The translations under genes and the position numbers were made by a program. Of a stretch of 64,000 nucleotides of DNA, positions 1 through 7,872 are shown in pieces. Position 1 is the stretch's first letter; each line of letters starts with the position of its first letter. The notes under the pieces are model-generated. The model searched no databases, had not been told where the DNA came from, and saw only the letters and a list, made by a program, of their open reading frames with translations. Source of the DNA: Xanthomonas indica (lineage in GTDB: Bacteria > Pseudomonadota > Gammaproteobacteria > Xanthomonadales > Xanthomonadaceae); NCBI RefSeq assembly GCF_040529045.1, contig NZ_CP131914.1, forward strand, positions 3,394,501-3,458,500, read 5' to 3'.

Positions 1-2
1 CC

Positions 3-416
3 AACGCCGGGCAGCCGCCGCGCGCCCTGCGCAAGGTCGCCTCCGGCGGCGAACTGTCGCGCATCTCGCTGGCGATCGAGGTCGCCGCGCTGGGCCTGGA
101 CGCGGTGCCGACCATGGTCTTCGACGAAGTGGACTCGGGCATCGGCGGCGCCGTCGCCGACATCGTCGGCAAGAAGCTGCGCGCCCTCGGCGAGCAGCGC
201 CAGGTGCTGTGCGTGACCCACCTGCCGCAGGTCGCCGCCCAGGGCCACGCCCATTACCGGGTCAGCAAGGCACCGGTCGAGGGCATGACCCAGAGTTCGG
301 TGGAACTGCTGGCCCCGCGCCAGCGCGAGGAAGAACTAGCCCGGATGCTGGGCGGCGTCGAGGTCAGCAAGGAAGCCCGCGCCGCAGCCAAGCGGCTGCT
401 GCTCAGCGCGGGCTGA
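3..416 (+). CDS. recN: DNA repair protein RecN, C-terminal fragment (5' end outside window)
   Basis: Only the last 137 codons are present; the reading frame is open from the left edge. The fragment carries the ABC-type ATPase signature region (SGGELSR), the Walker B segment with its catalytic acid (TMVFDEVDSG) and the H-loop region (CVTHLPQVAAQ). This arrangement is typical of RecN, the SMC-like ATPase that acts on double-strand breaks in recombinational repair. The ending, a short helix rich in Ala and Arg, matches full-length RecN, so only the N-terminal half and the coiled coil are missing because of the window edge. Identification is strong; the start and any LexA site lie outside the window. 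Confidence 0.93.
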   Translation, partial: NAGQPPRALRKVASGGELSRISLAIEVAALGLDAVPTMVFDEVDSGIGGAVADIVGKKLRALGEQRQVLCVTHLPQVAAQGHAHYRVSKAPVEGMTQSSVELLAPRQREEELARMLGGVEVSKEARAAAKRLLLSAG

Positions 417-930
417 GCCGCGGCCATCGCACGCGGCACCGCTGGGCCAAACTGCCCCGACCCACATGGGCAATCTGGATCGGATCACAAAGCGGCACAG
501 CCCCAGCCGCCAATGCAGCTAAACCGCGAGCATCAACAAGCCCCTCTCCCGCCGGGAGAGGGGTTGGGGTGAGGGTTCGGCGCGAAGCGACCCGCTGACG
601 TGATCCACGCGGCCGCCACCCGGACCCTCATCCGCCCCTTGCGGGGCACCTTCTCCCGATGGGAGAACGGGGAAACCTTAGCCCCTCTCCCACCGGGAGA
701 GGGGTTGGGGTGAGGGTACGGCGCGGAGCGACCCGCCGACGTGATCCACGCGGCGACACCCGGACCCTCATCCGCCCCTGCGGGGCACCTTCTCCCGATG
801 GGAGAAGGGGTAAGCCTTAGCCCCTCTCCCGCCGGGAGAGGGGTTGGGGTGAGGGTCCGTGGCGAAGCCCTCGCGCATCTGGCGCACAAGGAGGGGCCAC
901 ACGCGGACCGAGTTCACCCGGCGGCGGAAC
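417..930. other. Gene-free gap between recN and fur, filled by a tandem repeat
   Basis: No reading frame here looks coding. Most of the gap (541-857) is a 140-base tandem repeat, described separately. recN and fur converge on it, so the repeat lies in the shared 3' region of both genes. Confidence 0.8.
541..857. repeat. Tandem repeat, about 140-base unit, 2.25 copies
   Basis: Copies start at 541, 682 and 821 (periods 141 and 139). The third is cut after about 37 bases. Each unit opens with a palindromic CTCTCCCGCCGGGAGAG block followed by GGTTGGGGTGAGGGT. It later carries the near-complementary ACCCTCATCCGCCCC and a second hairpin, TTCTCCCGATGGGAGAA. The unit is therefore itself an inverted-repeat element. 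The same opening block occurs once more, alone, at 53205-53240. Confidence 0.9.
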
Positions 931-1353
931 TCAACCCTTCTTGCCGCTGGGCCGCTTGCTGCGCACGTACAGCACCAGGGAGTGTTCTTCCAGCTCGTAG
1001 CCGTGATCGGCAGCGATCTTGCGCTGCAATTCCTCGATCTCCGCGCTTTCGAACTCGATGATCTTGCCGGTATCCACGTCCACCATGTGATCGTGGTGGC
1101 CGCCGCGGTCCAGTTCGTACACCGCCTGGCCGCCCTCGAAGTTGTGCTTGAGCACCAGCCCGGCCGCCTCGAACTGGGTCAGCACCCGGTACACCGTGGC
1201 CAGGCCGATCTCGTCGCCGTGGTCCAGCAACTGCCGATAGATCTCCTCGGCGGTCATGTGGTGCCGCGCCGATTTCTGCTCCAGCAGCTCGAGGATGCGC
1301 ATCCGGGGGTGCGTGACCTTCAGGCCGACTTTGCGCAGATCGTGGGATTCCAT
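931..1353 (-). CDS. fur: Ferric uptake regulator Fur
   Basis: This 140-residue protein is an iron-responsive transcriptional repressor. The N-terminal winged helix includes HPRMRILELLEQ and the recognition helix LATVYRVLTQF. The C-terminal dimerisation domain holds the metal-binding HHDH motif. The protein contains no cysteine: the CxxC structural zinc site of E. coli Fur is replaced (MVDVDTGK), as in Pseudomonas Fur. An in-frame ATG five codons further upstream exists, but the start at 1353 is preceded by GGAGA at proper spacing. It is divergent from bamE with 94 bases between, an arrangement known for fur and omlA in Xanthomonas. Identification is very secure. Confidence 0.96.
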   Translation of the reverse strand: MESHDLRKVGLKVTHPRMRILELLEQKSARHHMTAEEIYRQLLDHGDEIGLATVYRVLTQFEAAGLVLKHNFEGGQAVYELDRGGHHDHMVDVDTGKIIEFESAEIEELQRKIAADHGYELEEHSLVLYVRSKRPSGKKG

Positions 1354-1421
1354 GGCGTCTCCGTTCATAGCTGGTTTATCGCCAGCTGCCTGGGAATGGG
1401 TCGCGGCGGTCGCCGGGAGTG

Positions 1422-1427
1422 TATCAT
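1422..1427 (+). promoter_or_regulatory. Candidate -10 element for bamE in the fur-bamE gap
   Basis: TATCAT sits about 20 bases before the bamE start. No good -35 is evident. The gap is only 94 bases, so the divergent promoters must overlap; this fits reports for xanthomonads but is an inference here. Confidence 0.35.
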
Positions 1428-1447
1428 CGACGCGATTTCATTCAGCC

Positions 1448-1855
1448 ATGTCCCCGATGCGCAATCTCCTGCTGGTCGCCGCTGTTGCCCTGTCCACCGC
1501 TGGCTGCGGCATCATTTACAAGCAGCCCATCTACCAGGGCAATCTGATCAAGCCGTCGGCCGTGGAGCAGCTCAAGGTCGGACAGAGCAAGCAGCAGGTC
1601 AGCGCGCTGCTCGGCAGTCCCTCGATTCCGGATCCGTTCCACGCGCAGCGCTGGGACTACACCTCCACCGAGCGTGTCGATCGCCTGGGCCATACCGAGA
1701 TCAAGAACTTCGTGGTGTTCTTCGACAACGACATGGTCACCCGCTGGGAAGGCGACTATTTCCCGGATCAGGACGAAGAGCTGGCCAAGAACAGCGTGCG
1801 CCAGTTCGGCCGCAACCTGGCCAAGGACAAGAAGAAGCAGCGCCGCGGCGAATGA
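1448..1855 (+). CDS. bamE: Outer-membrane lipoprotein BamE (SmpA/OmlA)
   Basis: A 135-residue lipoprotein that, by family, is the small BamE component of the outer-membrane beta-barrel assembly machine. The signal peptide ends in a lipobox (LSTAGC), placing the acylated cysteine near residue 20. The mature part has the SmpA/OmlA fold signature: a YQGNLI segment, then VGQSKQQVSALLGSP and a FHAQRWDYTST strand. The basic tail (KDKKKQRRGE) is longer than in E. coli. Two in-frame ATGs, 1448 and 1457, are possible; neither has a strong ribosome-binding site, and the second gives a more compact signal peptide. It is divergent from fur. Confidence 0.92.
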   Translation: MSPMRNLLLVAAVALSTAGCGIIYKQPIYQGNLIKPSAVEQLKVGQSKQQVSALLGSPSIPDPFHAQRWDYTSTERVDRLGHTEIKNFVVFFDNDMVTRWEGDYFPDQDEELAKNSVRQFGRNLAKDKKKQRRGE

Positions 1856-1888
1856 GCCAGCGGCCGCGTCACCGTCACGCCCGGCCGC

Positions 1889-2143
1889 TCAGCGCGGCTT
1901 GGCGCGGCGGCGCCTGGCGTCCTTGGGATCGATCAGCAGCGGCCTGAGCAGTTCCACCCGATCGCCCTCCTGCAGCAGCCGCGTCGGTGCGGCGACCTCG
2001 CCATAGACCGCGCACGGCATGCCGGGCGTCGCCTCGGGCAACGCAGCAGCGGCCAGCGCATCGGCCACCGTCGCGCCCTCCGGCAGGTCCAGCCGCTGCG
2101 ACACGAAACGCTCCGGCCAGGCCAGCACCACCTCGATCCGCAC
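1889..2143 (-). CDS. rnfH: RnfH family ubiquitin-like protein
   Basis: An 84-residue protein of the RnfH/UPF0125 family, a beta-grasp fold of poorly defined role. It usually lies next to ratA, as here. The conserved pattern is visible: an opening strand (VRIEVVLAWPER), GATVADAL, the segment GDRVELLRPLLIDPK, and a basic tail (ARRRRAKPR). I chose GTG at 2143 because it is the only start that gives the family length. It follows the ratA stop by 5 bases, so the two genes are probably translated from one message. Confidence 0.85.
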   Translation of the reverse strand: MRIEVVLAWPERFVSQRLDLPEGATVADALAAAALPEATPGMPCAVYGEVAAPTRLLQEGDRVELLRPLLIDPKDARRRRAKPR

Positions 2144-2148
2144 GGCGG

Positions 2149-2580
2149 CTAGGCCTGTTCCCGGTCGGCCACGCGCACGAAGTCGTTGACCATGCGGTCG
2201 GCCAGGCTCTGGAAGCCCAGCGCCAGCGCCGGCCCCAGCAGGCGCGAGGCCGGTTCGAAGTCGAGCATCAGGCTGACCTTGCTGGCGTGTTCGTTGAAGC
2301 CCTGGAAGGTCCACTGCCCCTGCAGGCGCTTGAACGGGCCGTCGCGCAGCTGCATATCGATGCGATCCGGGCGCTGCAGGCTGTTCTCGGTGGTGAACCA
2401 GGTGCGGAACGAGCCCAGCCCCAGGTCCAGCCGTGCCACCAGGACGCGGTCGTTCTGCTCGAGGATATGGGCCGCATCGCACCAGGCGAACCGGCGCGGA
2501 TAGGCGGCGACGTCGTTGACCAGATCGAACATGCGCGTTGCGGCGTGTTCGACCAGAGCGCTGCGGCGGATGATAGGCAT
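2149..2580 (-). CDS. ratA: Type II toxin-antitoxin RatA / START-like coenzyme Q-binding protein
   Basis: A 143-residue START-like (SRPBCC) protein. E. coli RatA is reported to block 70S ribosome association, while mitochondrial and Caulobacter relatives bind coenzyme Q; which role applies here cannot be seen. Family marks are [12 protein letters not shown] at the start, [17 protein letters not shown], and a long C-terminal helix ([14 protein letters not shown]). An in-frame extension upstream encodes a hydrophobic stretch but overlaps the smpB control region and is unlikely to be used. It is divergent from smpB (58 bases) and forms a unit with rnfH. Confidence 0.9.
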   Translation of the reverse strand: MPIIRRSALVEHAATRMFDLVNDVAAYPRRFAWCDAAHILEQNDRVLVARLDLGLGSFRTWFTTENSLQRPDRIDMQLRDGPFKRLQGQWTFQGFNEHASKVSLMLDFEPASRLLGPALALGFQSLADRMVNDFVRVADREQA

Positions 2581-2638
2581 TCGGACGGGAAGTGGGACCA
2601 AGACGTTCGGGAGGCCCCGAATCGGAGACAATAGCAAG

Positions 2639-3142
2639 ATGAGCAAGAAACCCGTCAAGGATAAAGCAAACGGCGCGACGGCCAACAAGACCATCGCCCT
2701 GAACAAGCGCGCGCGCCACGAATACCACCTGGAGGACCGCTACGAGGCCGGCCTGGCCCTGCAGGGCTGGGAGGTGAAGTCGATCCGCGCCGGCCGCGCC
2801 AACATCGGCGAGAGCTACGCCTTCGTGCGCCAGGGCGAACTGTTCCTGTTCGGCGCGCAGATCACCCCGTTGATCCAGGCGTCCACCCATGTGGTTGCCG
2901 ACGACCGGCGCACGCGCAAGCTGCTGCTGCACCGGAACGAGATCGACAAGCTGATCGGCCGCGTCGAGCGCGACGGCTACACCCTCGTGCCCACCGCGAT
3001 GTACTGGAGCAAGAACAAGATCAAGCTCGAGATCGCGCTGGCCAAGGGCAAGCAGGACCACGACAAGCGCAACGCGGCCAAGGACCGCGACTGGGCCCGC
3101 GACAAGCAACGGATCATGCGCCGGCACAACAAGAATGCCTGA
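2639..3142 (+). CDS. smpB: SsrA-binding protein SmpB
   Basis: A 167-residue RNA-binding protein that delivers tmRNA to stalled ribosomes in trans-translation. The family core is present: [18 protein letters not shown], the [11 protein letters not shown] motif, LFGAQITPL, and the basic C-terminal tail ([14 protein letters not shown]) that enters the mRNA channel. Its RNA partner ssrA lies 3.4 kb downstream on the same strand. A GGAGA lies about 10 bases before the ATG. The stop codon is followed within eight bases by a 38-base dispersed repeat. Confidence 0.96.
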   Translation: MSKKPVKDKANGATANKTIALNKRARHEYHLEDRYEAGLALQGWEVKSIRAGRANIGESYAFVRQGELFLFGAQITPLIQASTHVVADDRRTRKLLLHRNEIDKLIGRVERDGYTLVPTAMYWSKNKIKLEIALAKGKQDHDKRNAAKDRDWARDKQRIMRRHNKNA

Positions 3143-3149
3143 GGGCTGA

Positions 3150-3187
3150 GATGATCAGCCATCCGGCTGCTGAAAAGCCGGGGATTC
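3150..3187 (+). repeat. 38-base dispersed repeat, copy 1
   Basis: The copy reads GATGATCAGCCAT, then a small hairpin CCGGCT...AGCCGG, then GGGATTC. An inverted copy is at 3701-3738 and another inverted copy at 52161-52198. It begins eight bases after the smpB stop. Confidence 0.85.
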
Positions 3188-3254
3188 GGGATTTGGGATT
3201 CGCAGGGGCGGCTTCCCCGCGCGCCTCCCGCGTTCCTACCGCCTCGCCTCTCCC

Positions 3255-3277
3255 GTAGGAACGGCTTCAGCCGCGAG
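3255..3277 (+). repeat. Single REP sequence of the GTAG type
   Basis: It reads GTAGGAACGGCTTCAGCCGC followed by GAG. This is a solo copy of the half-element that forms paired REPs at 17631, 56918 and 63934. The GTAG head plus a short imperfect hairpin is the hallmark of REP elements in Stenotrophomonas and Xanthomonas. Confidence 0.75.
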
Positions 3278-3288
3278 GCGCTGAGGCC

Positions 3289-3320
3289 GGGATTGGGGAT
3301 TGGGGATTGGGGATTGGGGA
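3289..3320 (+). repeat. GGGGATT heptamer run
   Basis: About four tandem GGGATTG-phase heptamers. Runs of four G tracts of 3-4 bases could fold as a G-quadruplex. Related runs occur at 3605-3624 (C-rich strand), 41389-41422 and 51938-51984. Confidence 0.85.
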
Positions 3321-3424
3321 GTCGAGAGTCGAAGGCAGCTCCCCGGCGCAACAATTCGGCCGCGCGCAGCGCAGCTCGCCGAAGCTCGGCAGCCGCAAGC
3401 GCCCCTTGAGCGCATGAATGCCTT

Positions 3425-3447
3425 GTAGGAGCAGCTTCAGCCGCGAC
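3425..3447 (+). repeat. Single REP sequence of the GTAG type
   Basis: It reads GTAGGAGCAGCTTCAGCCGC followed by GAC. It differs by one or two bases from the copies at 3255 and 56918 and has no inverted partner nearby. Confidence 0.75.
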
Positions 3448-3604
3448 GCGACGAAGTCGGAATCTCGACACGAAGCCGTGCGATTCGGGGCGCAACGCGC
3501 GCCAGGCTTTTCCATGCCCTGATCCCAGAAAAGTTGGCCTTCATCCGCCGCAGCGAAGCAGATTCCCACACGAAAAACGATGACACCTGGGAACCGCCGT
3601 TGCA

Positions 3605-3624
3605 AATCCCCAATCCCCAATCCC
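3605..3624 (-). repeat. Heptamer run in reverse orientation
   Basis: Three AATCCCC units; the minus strand reads GGGGATT. It belongs to the same family as 3289-3320. Confidence 0.75.
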
Positions 3625-3700
3625 GGCCTCCCCGGCTGCAGCCGCTCCCACACGGGAGCCGCGCCAGCAAGGGGAGCCGCCATTGCGAATCCCCGCTCCC

Positions 3701-3738
3701 GACTCCCCGGCTTTTCAGCAGCCGAATGGCTGATCATC
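3701..3738 (-). repeat. 38-base dispersed repeat, copy 2 (inverted)
   Basis: The reverse complement matches copy 1 except for about two bases. It lies eleven bases past the stop of the minus-strand hydrolase-subtilase gene, so both copies sit just downstream of convergent genes. Confidence 0.85.
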
Positions 3739-3748
3739 CCGGCCCCGC

Positions 3749-6424
3749 TCACGTCCCCCCAAGCATCCGCATCAAGCTCGGCAGTCCACTGCCCTGCATG
3801 TAGCGATCGCGCTGCAGGTCCAGGCACTGCGCCAGCACCAGCTGCTTGACCCGGTCCGGTGCGCCGATGAACTCGCGGCGCACCGACAGGAAGGCGGCGA
3901 TCAGCCCGGACACATGCGCCGCGGCCATGCTGGTGCCGCTCATCTCCACCATCCAGGTGCCCGGATCCGCGACCGCATAGCCGTGGTGGGCCGACAGGAT
4001 CTTTTCGCCCGGCGCGACCAGGTCGGGCTTGTAGCGGCCGTCGGCCGTCGGGCCGCGCGAGGAGAAATACGAAATGCCGTAGCTGTGCGGGCTGCTCTTG
4101 TGCACCGAGCCCACCGCCAGCGATTCCTCCAGGTTCGCCGGGTCGCCGATGCTCAGATCCAGGTTCAGCGGATAGGCCTCGCCGTCGCCCTGCATCAGCC
4201 AGGCCAGGCCGTCGTTGCCGGCCGCGATCACCACCACCACGCCCTGCCGCCACAGCCGGCGCAGTTCGTTGCACAGCGGAGTGAAGCCGCAGCCGTAGCT
4301 CTCCGCGTCGAAGTAGCCGCCCAGGCTCAGGTTGACCCCGTGCACCACCAGTTCGCCGGCACGCTCGTTGAGTTCGGCCACCTGCTGCACGCCCTTGATG
4401 ATCCACGAGTCGCGGCCGTTGCCGTCGTCGTCCAGCACCTTCAACCCGTAGAGCCGCGCCAACGGTGCCATGCCGGCGAACTGCAACGGCGCGGTGGCCG
4501 GCGCGCCCGGCAGCGGCGCCTCGCATTGCCCGGCGATGATGCCGGCCACGTGGGTGCCGTGGCCGTTGCCGTCGAGCGCGTCGAAACCGGCCTCGCCCGG
4601 GCGCAGCGCGCGTGGGCGCCCGCGCTGGGTGCAGTCCCATTGGGCAAGCACGGTCGGCGGCTGCCCGGCGACGTGGAAATGCGGATGCGCCGCGGCGATG
4701 CCGCTGTCCAGCACCGCCCAGCCGATGCCGGCGCCGAGCGCGCGATAGGCCACCTGCGCCGCATCCACCTGGATCGTGCTGCGCGACTGGTAGATCAGCG
4801 CGCGCTTGCCCGCATCGCGCCACAAACGCTTGAGGTTGAGGTCGCGATAGCGCTCGCGCAGGCTTTCGATCTCGAACCGGGTCAGCCGCGCCGACACGTA
4901 GCGCTGCAGGGTGTCCTCCAGTTCGATCTGCGCATCCAGCGCCTCGCCCTGCAGCCCGGTGGAGGCCTGGGTCAGCGCGCGCAGCGCCGCGATCAGCGCA
5001 TGCTTGCGCTGCGCCGCATCGCCGGCATCGGACAATCGTTCGAGTTCGATCAGCACCTCGTGCCGATAGTCCGGCGCGCGCGCCTCCAACTGGTCGGACA
5101 GGTCCTTGATCAGCACCGGATGCGCGATCGGCTGGTCGAAGCCCACCCCCACCGCGCGCCGCACCTCGGCCCGCACGTCGGGGATGGACAGGTAGCCGGC
5201 GGCCGAATGCGGGTTGCGCTGCCAATCCGGGTTGATCTTCGAACCGGCGATGTTCTGGAAGCGCCCGTCGGCATCGGCAATGTCGTCGCTGAGATCGTCG
5301 TCCAGGGCCACCGGGTCGCGCCGCTCGGCGACGTTGACCCAGCGCGCCACGCAAGGCGGAAACGGCAGCTTCGGCGTTCCGGTCCACGCCTTGAACATGC
5401 TGCGCACCACCGGCAGGCCCAGCGGCGAGCCGAGCGTGAGCAGCAGCGAGACCTCGCAATCCTGCAGCTGCAGCTCGCGCAGCACGTCGTAGGCGATCAG
5501 CGAGCCCTGGCTGTGCGCGATCACCACGAACGGGCCGCCGCCGGCGCGGATGCGCTGCAGCAGGCTCTCGCGCATCTGCGTGCGTCGCGCCGGCACGAAG
5601 AAGAAGTCGTGCACGTCCTGCAGCAGCGCCGCGGAGATCAGCTTGAGCAACGCGCGGTTGAGCACGTCGACCACGCCTTGCGCATGCACGCCAGTGGTTG
5701 CGGTTGCCGTCGCTGGCGCCGCTGCCTCCACCTCGTCCAGCAGCTGCTGCAGCCGTGCGCGCTCGACCTCGCTGGCGGCCAGGGTGTCGGCGAGCTGGCG
5801 CAGATCGGCCAGCTGCGGGGCCACGCCGAGCGCGCTGAGGACACGCTGCTCGGCCTGGTTCAACACCGGGCCGCGATCCTGATCCTGGCAATCGCCCGGT
5901 TCCGGCGACGGATAGCGCTCGCGATTGACCCAATAGGCCATGCGCGTGCGCTCGCCCATCGCGCGCCCGAACAGGGCGCGGTCCCACTGGCAGCGCAATA
6001 CCTCGGCCGGCGGCTTGTTGCCGATGCCATGGATGTAGACGACCGTGCGTGCCTGCCCCTGCGCCAGCGAGCCTTCGCCGGTGGCCTTGGGCCGCAACGC
6101 GCTGCCGGCCGGCGGCGTGGCGGCGGCCATCGCCGAGGCAGGTCTGCTGGCGCTTGGAGCCGCGATATTGGACTTGGGCGGTGCAGCGGCCCGTGCCGAT
6201 GCGGGTGCCCTCGTCGCTGTCGCTGTCGGTGCCGGCGTCGCCGTCTTCGGCGCCTTGGCGGCACGCGTGCCACCCGCCGTCGTCTTGCGCGCTGCCGCTC
6301 TCGGCTTGGCGGCGGATGTCGCCTGCGCCTTGACCGGCGCCTTGCCGGGTGTGGGCCTAGAGGAGGTGACGGATGCCTTCGGCGCGGACCCGTTGCTGCG
6401 GCCACGCGGCTGTCTGCTTGCCAT
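3749..6424 (-). CDS. Alpha/beta hydrolase - subtilase (S8) fusion protein
   Basis: An 891-residue protein with two enzymatic modules. Residues 1-115 are a basic low-complexity tail rich in Ala, Pro, Thr and Lys, with no signal peptide. Residues about 125-440 look like an alpha/beta hydrolase: YIHGIGNK oxyanion region, nucleophile elbow AHSQG (Ser305), Asp370 in RRDPVA and His406 in NPHSAAGYL. After a helical linker, residues about 570-891 form a subtilase with Asp573 (VLDSGI), His622 (GNGHGTHVAG), Asn737 (AAGNDG) and Ser832 (SGTSMAAAH), so all catalytic residues are present. The start at 6424 has GGAG upstream; the frame extends 31 codons further but with no ribosome site. It stands alone between repeats and ssrA. 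Substrate and location are unknown; the lack of an export signal argues for a cytoplasmic or non-Sec-exported enzyme. Confidence 0.85.
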   Translation of the reverse strand: MASRQPRGRSNGSAPKASVTSSRPTPGKAPVKAQATSAAKPRAAARKTTAGGTRAAKAPKTATPAPTATATRAPASARAAAPPKSNIAAPSASRPASAMAAATPPAGSALRPKATGEGSLAQGQARTVVYIHGIGNKPPAEVLRCQWDRALFGRAMGERTRMAYWVNRERYPSPEPGDCQDQDRGPVLNQAEQRVLSALGVAPQLADLRQLADTLAASEVERARLQQLLDEVEAAAPATATATTGVHAQGVVDVLNRALLKLISAALLQDVHDFFFVPARRTQMRESLLQRIRAGGGPFVVIAHSQGSLIAYDVLRELQLQDCEVSLLLTLGSPLGLPVVRSMFKAWTGTPKLPFPPCVARWVNVAERRDPVALDDDLSDDIADADGRFQNIAGSKINPDWQRNPHSAAGYLSIPDVRAEVRRAVGVGFDQPIAHPVLIKDLSDQLEARAPDYRHEVLIELERLSDAGDAAQRKHALIAALRALTQASTGLQGEALDAQIELEDTLQRYVSARLTRFEIESLRERYRDLNLKRLWRDAGKRALIYQSRSTIQVDAAQVAYRALGAGIGWAVLDSGIAAAHPHFHVAGQPPTVLAQWDCTQRGRPRALRPGEAGFDALDGNGHGTHVAGIIAGQCEAPLPGAPATAPLQFAGMAPLARLYGLKVLDDDGNGRDSWIIKGVQQVAELNERAGELVVHGVNLSLGGYFDAESYGCGFTPLCNELRRLWRQGVVVVIAAGNDGLAWLMQGDGEAYPLNLDLSIGDPANLEESLAVGSVHKSSPHSYGISYFSSRGPTADGRYKPDLVAPGEKILSAHHGYAVADPGTWMVEMSGTSMAAAHVSGLIAAFLSVRREFIGAPDRVKQLVLAQCLDLQRDRYMQGSGLPSLMRMLGGT

Positions 6425-6520
6425 TGCGCTGCTCCATGCCTGGGGGAATGCCTGGGGGACGGCGGCGTGACAGGGCCGGCGTCGCAGTGAAGCCAGCTTA
6501 AGCGTGGTCTGTCTCAAGGC

Positions 6521-6549
6521 TTGTGACTGCCCTCCCCGATCCCTACACT
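6521..6549 (+). promoter_or_regulatory. Probable sigma-70 promoter of ssrA
   Basis: TTGTGA and TACACT are separated by 17 bases. The -10 ends 28 bases before the mature 5' end of tmRNA, leaving a short 5' leader for RNase P to remove. The inference rests on position and motif match. Confidence 0.6.
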
Positions 6550-6577
6550 GTGCAGGTCAGCGTTTGACGTTGTCCCC

Positions 6578-6929
6578 GGGGGTGCACTGGTTTCGACGGG
6601 GGTTGCAAAATCGCTTGGCGCATGCCGAGGGGGCAGCTTTCCTCGTAAATCCAGCAGCAAACTTATAGTTGCCAACGACGACAACTACGCTCTGGCCGCT
6701 TAAGGCCTAGCCCCGAAATCGCTTGTGTCCGTGCTCGCGACGTAGGGTCATTATCACGGAATCGCCGGTGGTGGCTGCCTGTCAGCCATTGGCTAAATCA
6801 AGCAGGCTGGTCCTGGGATGCGCTTCGCACATCGTGCTGTTCCGGGATGAGATCCAACGATGAGCTAAGCATGTAGTGCCGGGGATGGAGTGCCTTCGGA
6901 CGGCGGTTCGATTCCGCCCACCTCCACCA
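6578..6929 (+). ncRNA. ssrA: Transfer-messenger RNA (tmRNA)
   Basis: This 352-nucleotide RNA rescues stalled ribosomes with SmpB. The 5' end GGGGGTG pairs with CACCTCC just before the encoded CCA (6927-6929), giving a seven-pair acceptor stem with one G-U. The conserved GTTTCGACGG and the T-arm (GGTTCGATTCC) are present. The tag frame is at 6671-6703: GCC AAC GAC GAC AAC TAC GCT CTG GCC GCT TAA, giving ANDDNYALAA. The tag ends in the ALAA degradation signal recognised by ClpXP. smpB lies upstream on the same strand. Boundaries are set by the acceptor pairing. Confidence 0.96.
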
Positions 6930-6957
6930 TCCAAACGTCCATGGACGTGCAAACAAG

Positions 6958-6996
6958 GCTGGAATCCCGATCGCATCGAGGTTTCCGGCTTTTTTT
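6958..6996 (+). terminator. Intrinsic terminator of ssrA
   Basis: GCTGGAA pairs (one G-U) with TTCCGGC around an 18-base loop and is followed by seven T. It begins 29 bases after the tmRNA CCA end. Confidence 0.75.
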
Positions 6997-7155
6997 GTGC
7001 CTGATGCCGGCCGGCAGCACGCGGGACGGCATCGCCACAGTAGCGCCACGCTCGCCACTGGGATCAACCATCGTGCGGTCGCATGCCATAGTGAGGCTAC
7101 CAATGACCCCGCGTCATCACAGGTAGGCCCCGCGATCACTCGCTGAGGAAGAACC

Positions 7156-7665
7156 ATGAAACGCATTCTTTTCGTGCCCATGCTATGGATGGCGCTGGCC
7201 GGCACCGCGCAGGCCGTTGAGCCAGAGTTTGCGCAGGTGTCACCCGGCGTGTGGATGGTGACGGTCAAGAATCACGCCGGCATCTTCGCCAGCGCTGCAA
7301 CGACCAAGCGCAAAGCGCTTCTCGCTGCCAACGCGTTCGCCGCCGCCAAGAACATGCAGGCGGTACCGGTGGCAATGGAAGCGGTGGACGCAGGTGGACC
7401 GGGCCAGTGGCCATACGTCGAGTATCAGTTCCGTCTAGTTCCGCAAGGTTCCGATGAGACCGTCGGGTTGCAGCCACGAGCCGACCTGCAAATCGAGGTG
7501 AACGCGAGCGCGGCATCGCCGGCCGCAACCGGCGATGCGCCGCGCGCACTCGGCGCGCAGCCTGATCTATACACCGAACTGTTGAAGCTCGACGACCTAC
7601 GGAAGAAAGGCCTGCTCACCGATGCCGAGTTCCAGGTGCAGAAGGCCAAGCTGCTGTCGCGCTAG
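7156..7665 (+). CDS. Secreted protein with C-terminal SHOCT-like domain
   Basis: A 169-residue hypothetical protein. Residues 1-20 are a typical signal peptide ending in GTAQA, so it is probably periplasmic or released. Residues 25-115 have no fold I recognise but contain alternating strands. Residues about 138-169 (LLKLDDLRKKGLLTDAEFQ) match the short SHOCT helix pair, commonly found at protein C-termini and thought to bind partners. GAGGAAG precedes the ATG. It lies alone between ssrA and the SDR operon on the other strand. The function is unknown. Confidence 0.75.
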   Translation: MKRILFVPMLWMALAGTAQAVEPEFAQVSPGVWMVTVKNHAGIFASAATTKRKALLAANAFAAAKNMQAVPVAMEAVDAGGPGQWPYVEYQFRLVPQGSDETVGLQPRADLQIEVNASAASPAATGDAPRALGAQPDLYTELLKLDDLRKKGLLTDAEFQVQKAKLLSR

Positions 7666-7820
7666 CCACGTCGAAAGCGCTCACGCAGTGTTCTACTCCA
7701 CGTTCCGGACGAACGCCACGTTGCCAGAGAACGAAACGCGCCCCGCCCCATCACGCTCGCTGGCGTCAAAATGACAGCCGACGGAACAGCAGCCGAAAAC
7801 AACTCCAGCTTCCACCATCG

Positions 7821-7843
7821 GCTCCTGCGAAACATGCAGGAGC
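7821..7843 (-). terminator. Candidate hairpin at the end of the SDR-GMC operon
   Basis: GCTCCTGC and GCAGGAGC pair around a seven-base loop, 29 bases past the stop of the minus-strand SDR gene. No U tract follows, so it may be a processing or pause hairpin rather than a true terminator. Confidence 0.4.
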
Positions 7844-7872
7844 ATCTCCTTCGTCCCGAGGTCAGTTTCGAC

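Larger units (their letters stand above)
3143..3748. other. Repeat-rich gap between smpB and the hydrolase-subtilase gene
   Basis: About 600 bases between two convergent genes with no credible coding frame. It holds inverted copies of a 38-base repeat at its two ends, two single GTAG-type REP sequences (3255, 3425), and GGGGATT heptamer runs in both orientations (3289-3320 and 3605-3624). Confidence 0.8.

Noticed and set aside
1889-3127. A 412-codon minus frame covering rnfH and part of smpB
   Set aside because: Only its last 84 codons match RnfH; the upper part is antisense to ratA/smpB and frame-shifted relative to ratA.
3914-6490. An 858-codon open frame opposite the hydrolase-subtilase gene
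   Set aside because: Arg/His/Val/Gln-rich shadow; the minus frame has complete catalytic motifs and a ribosome site.
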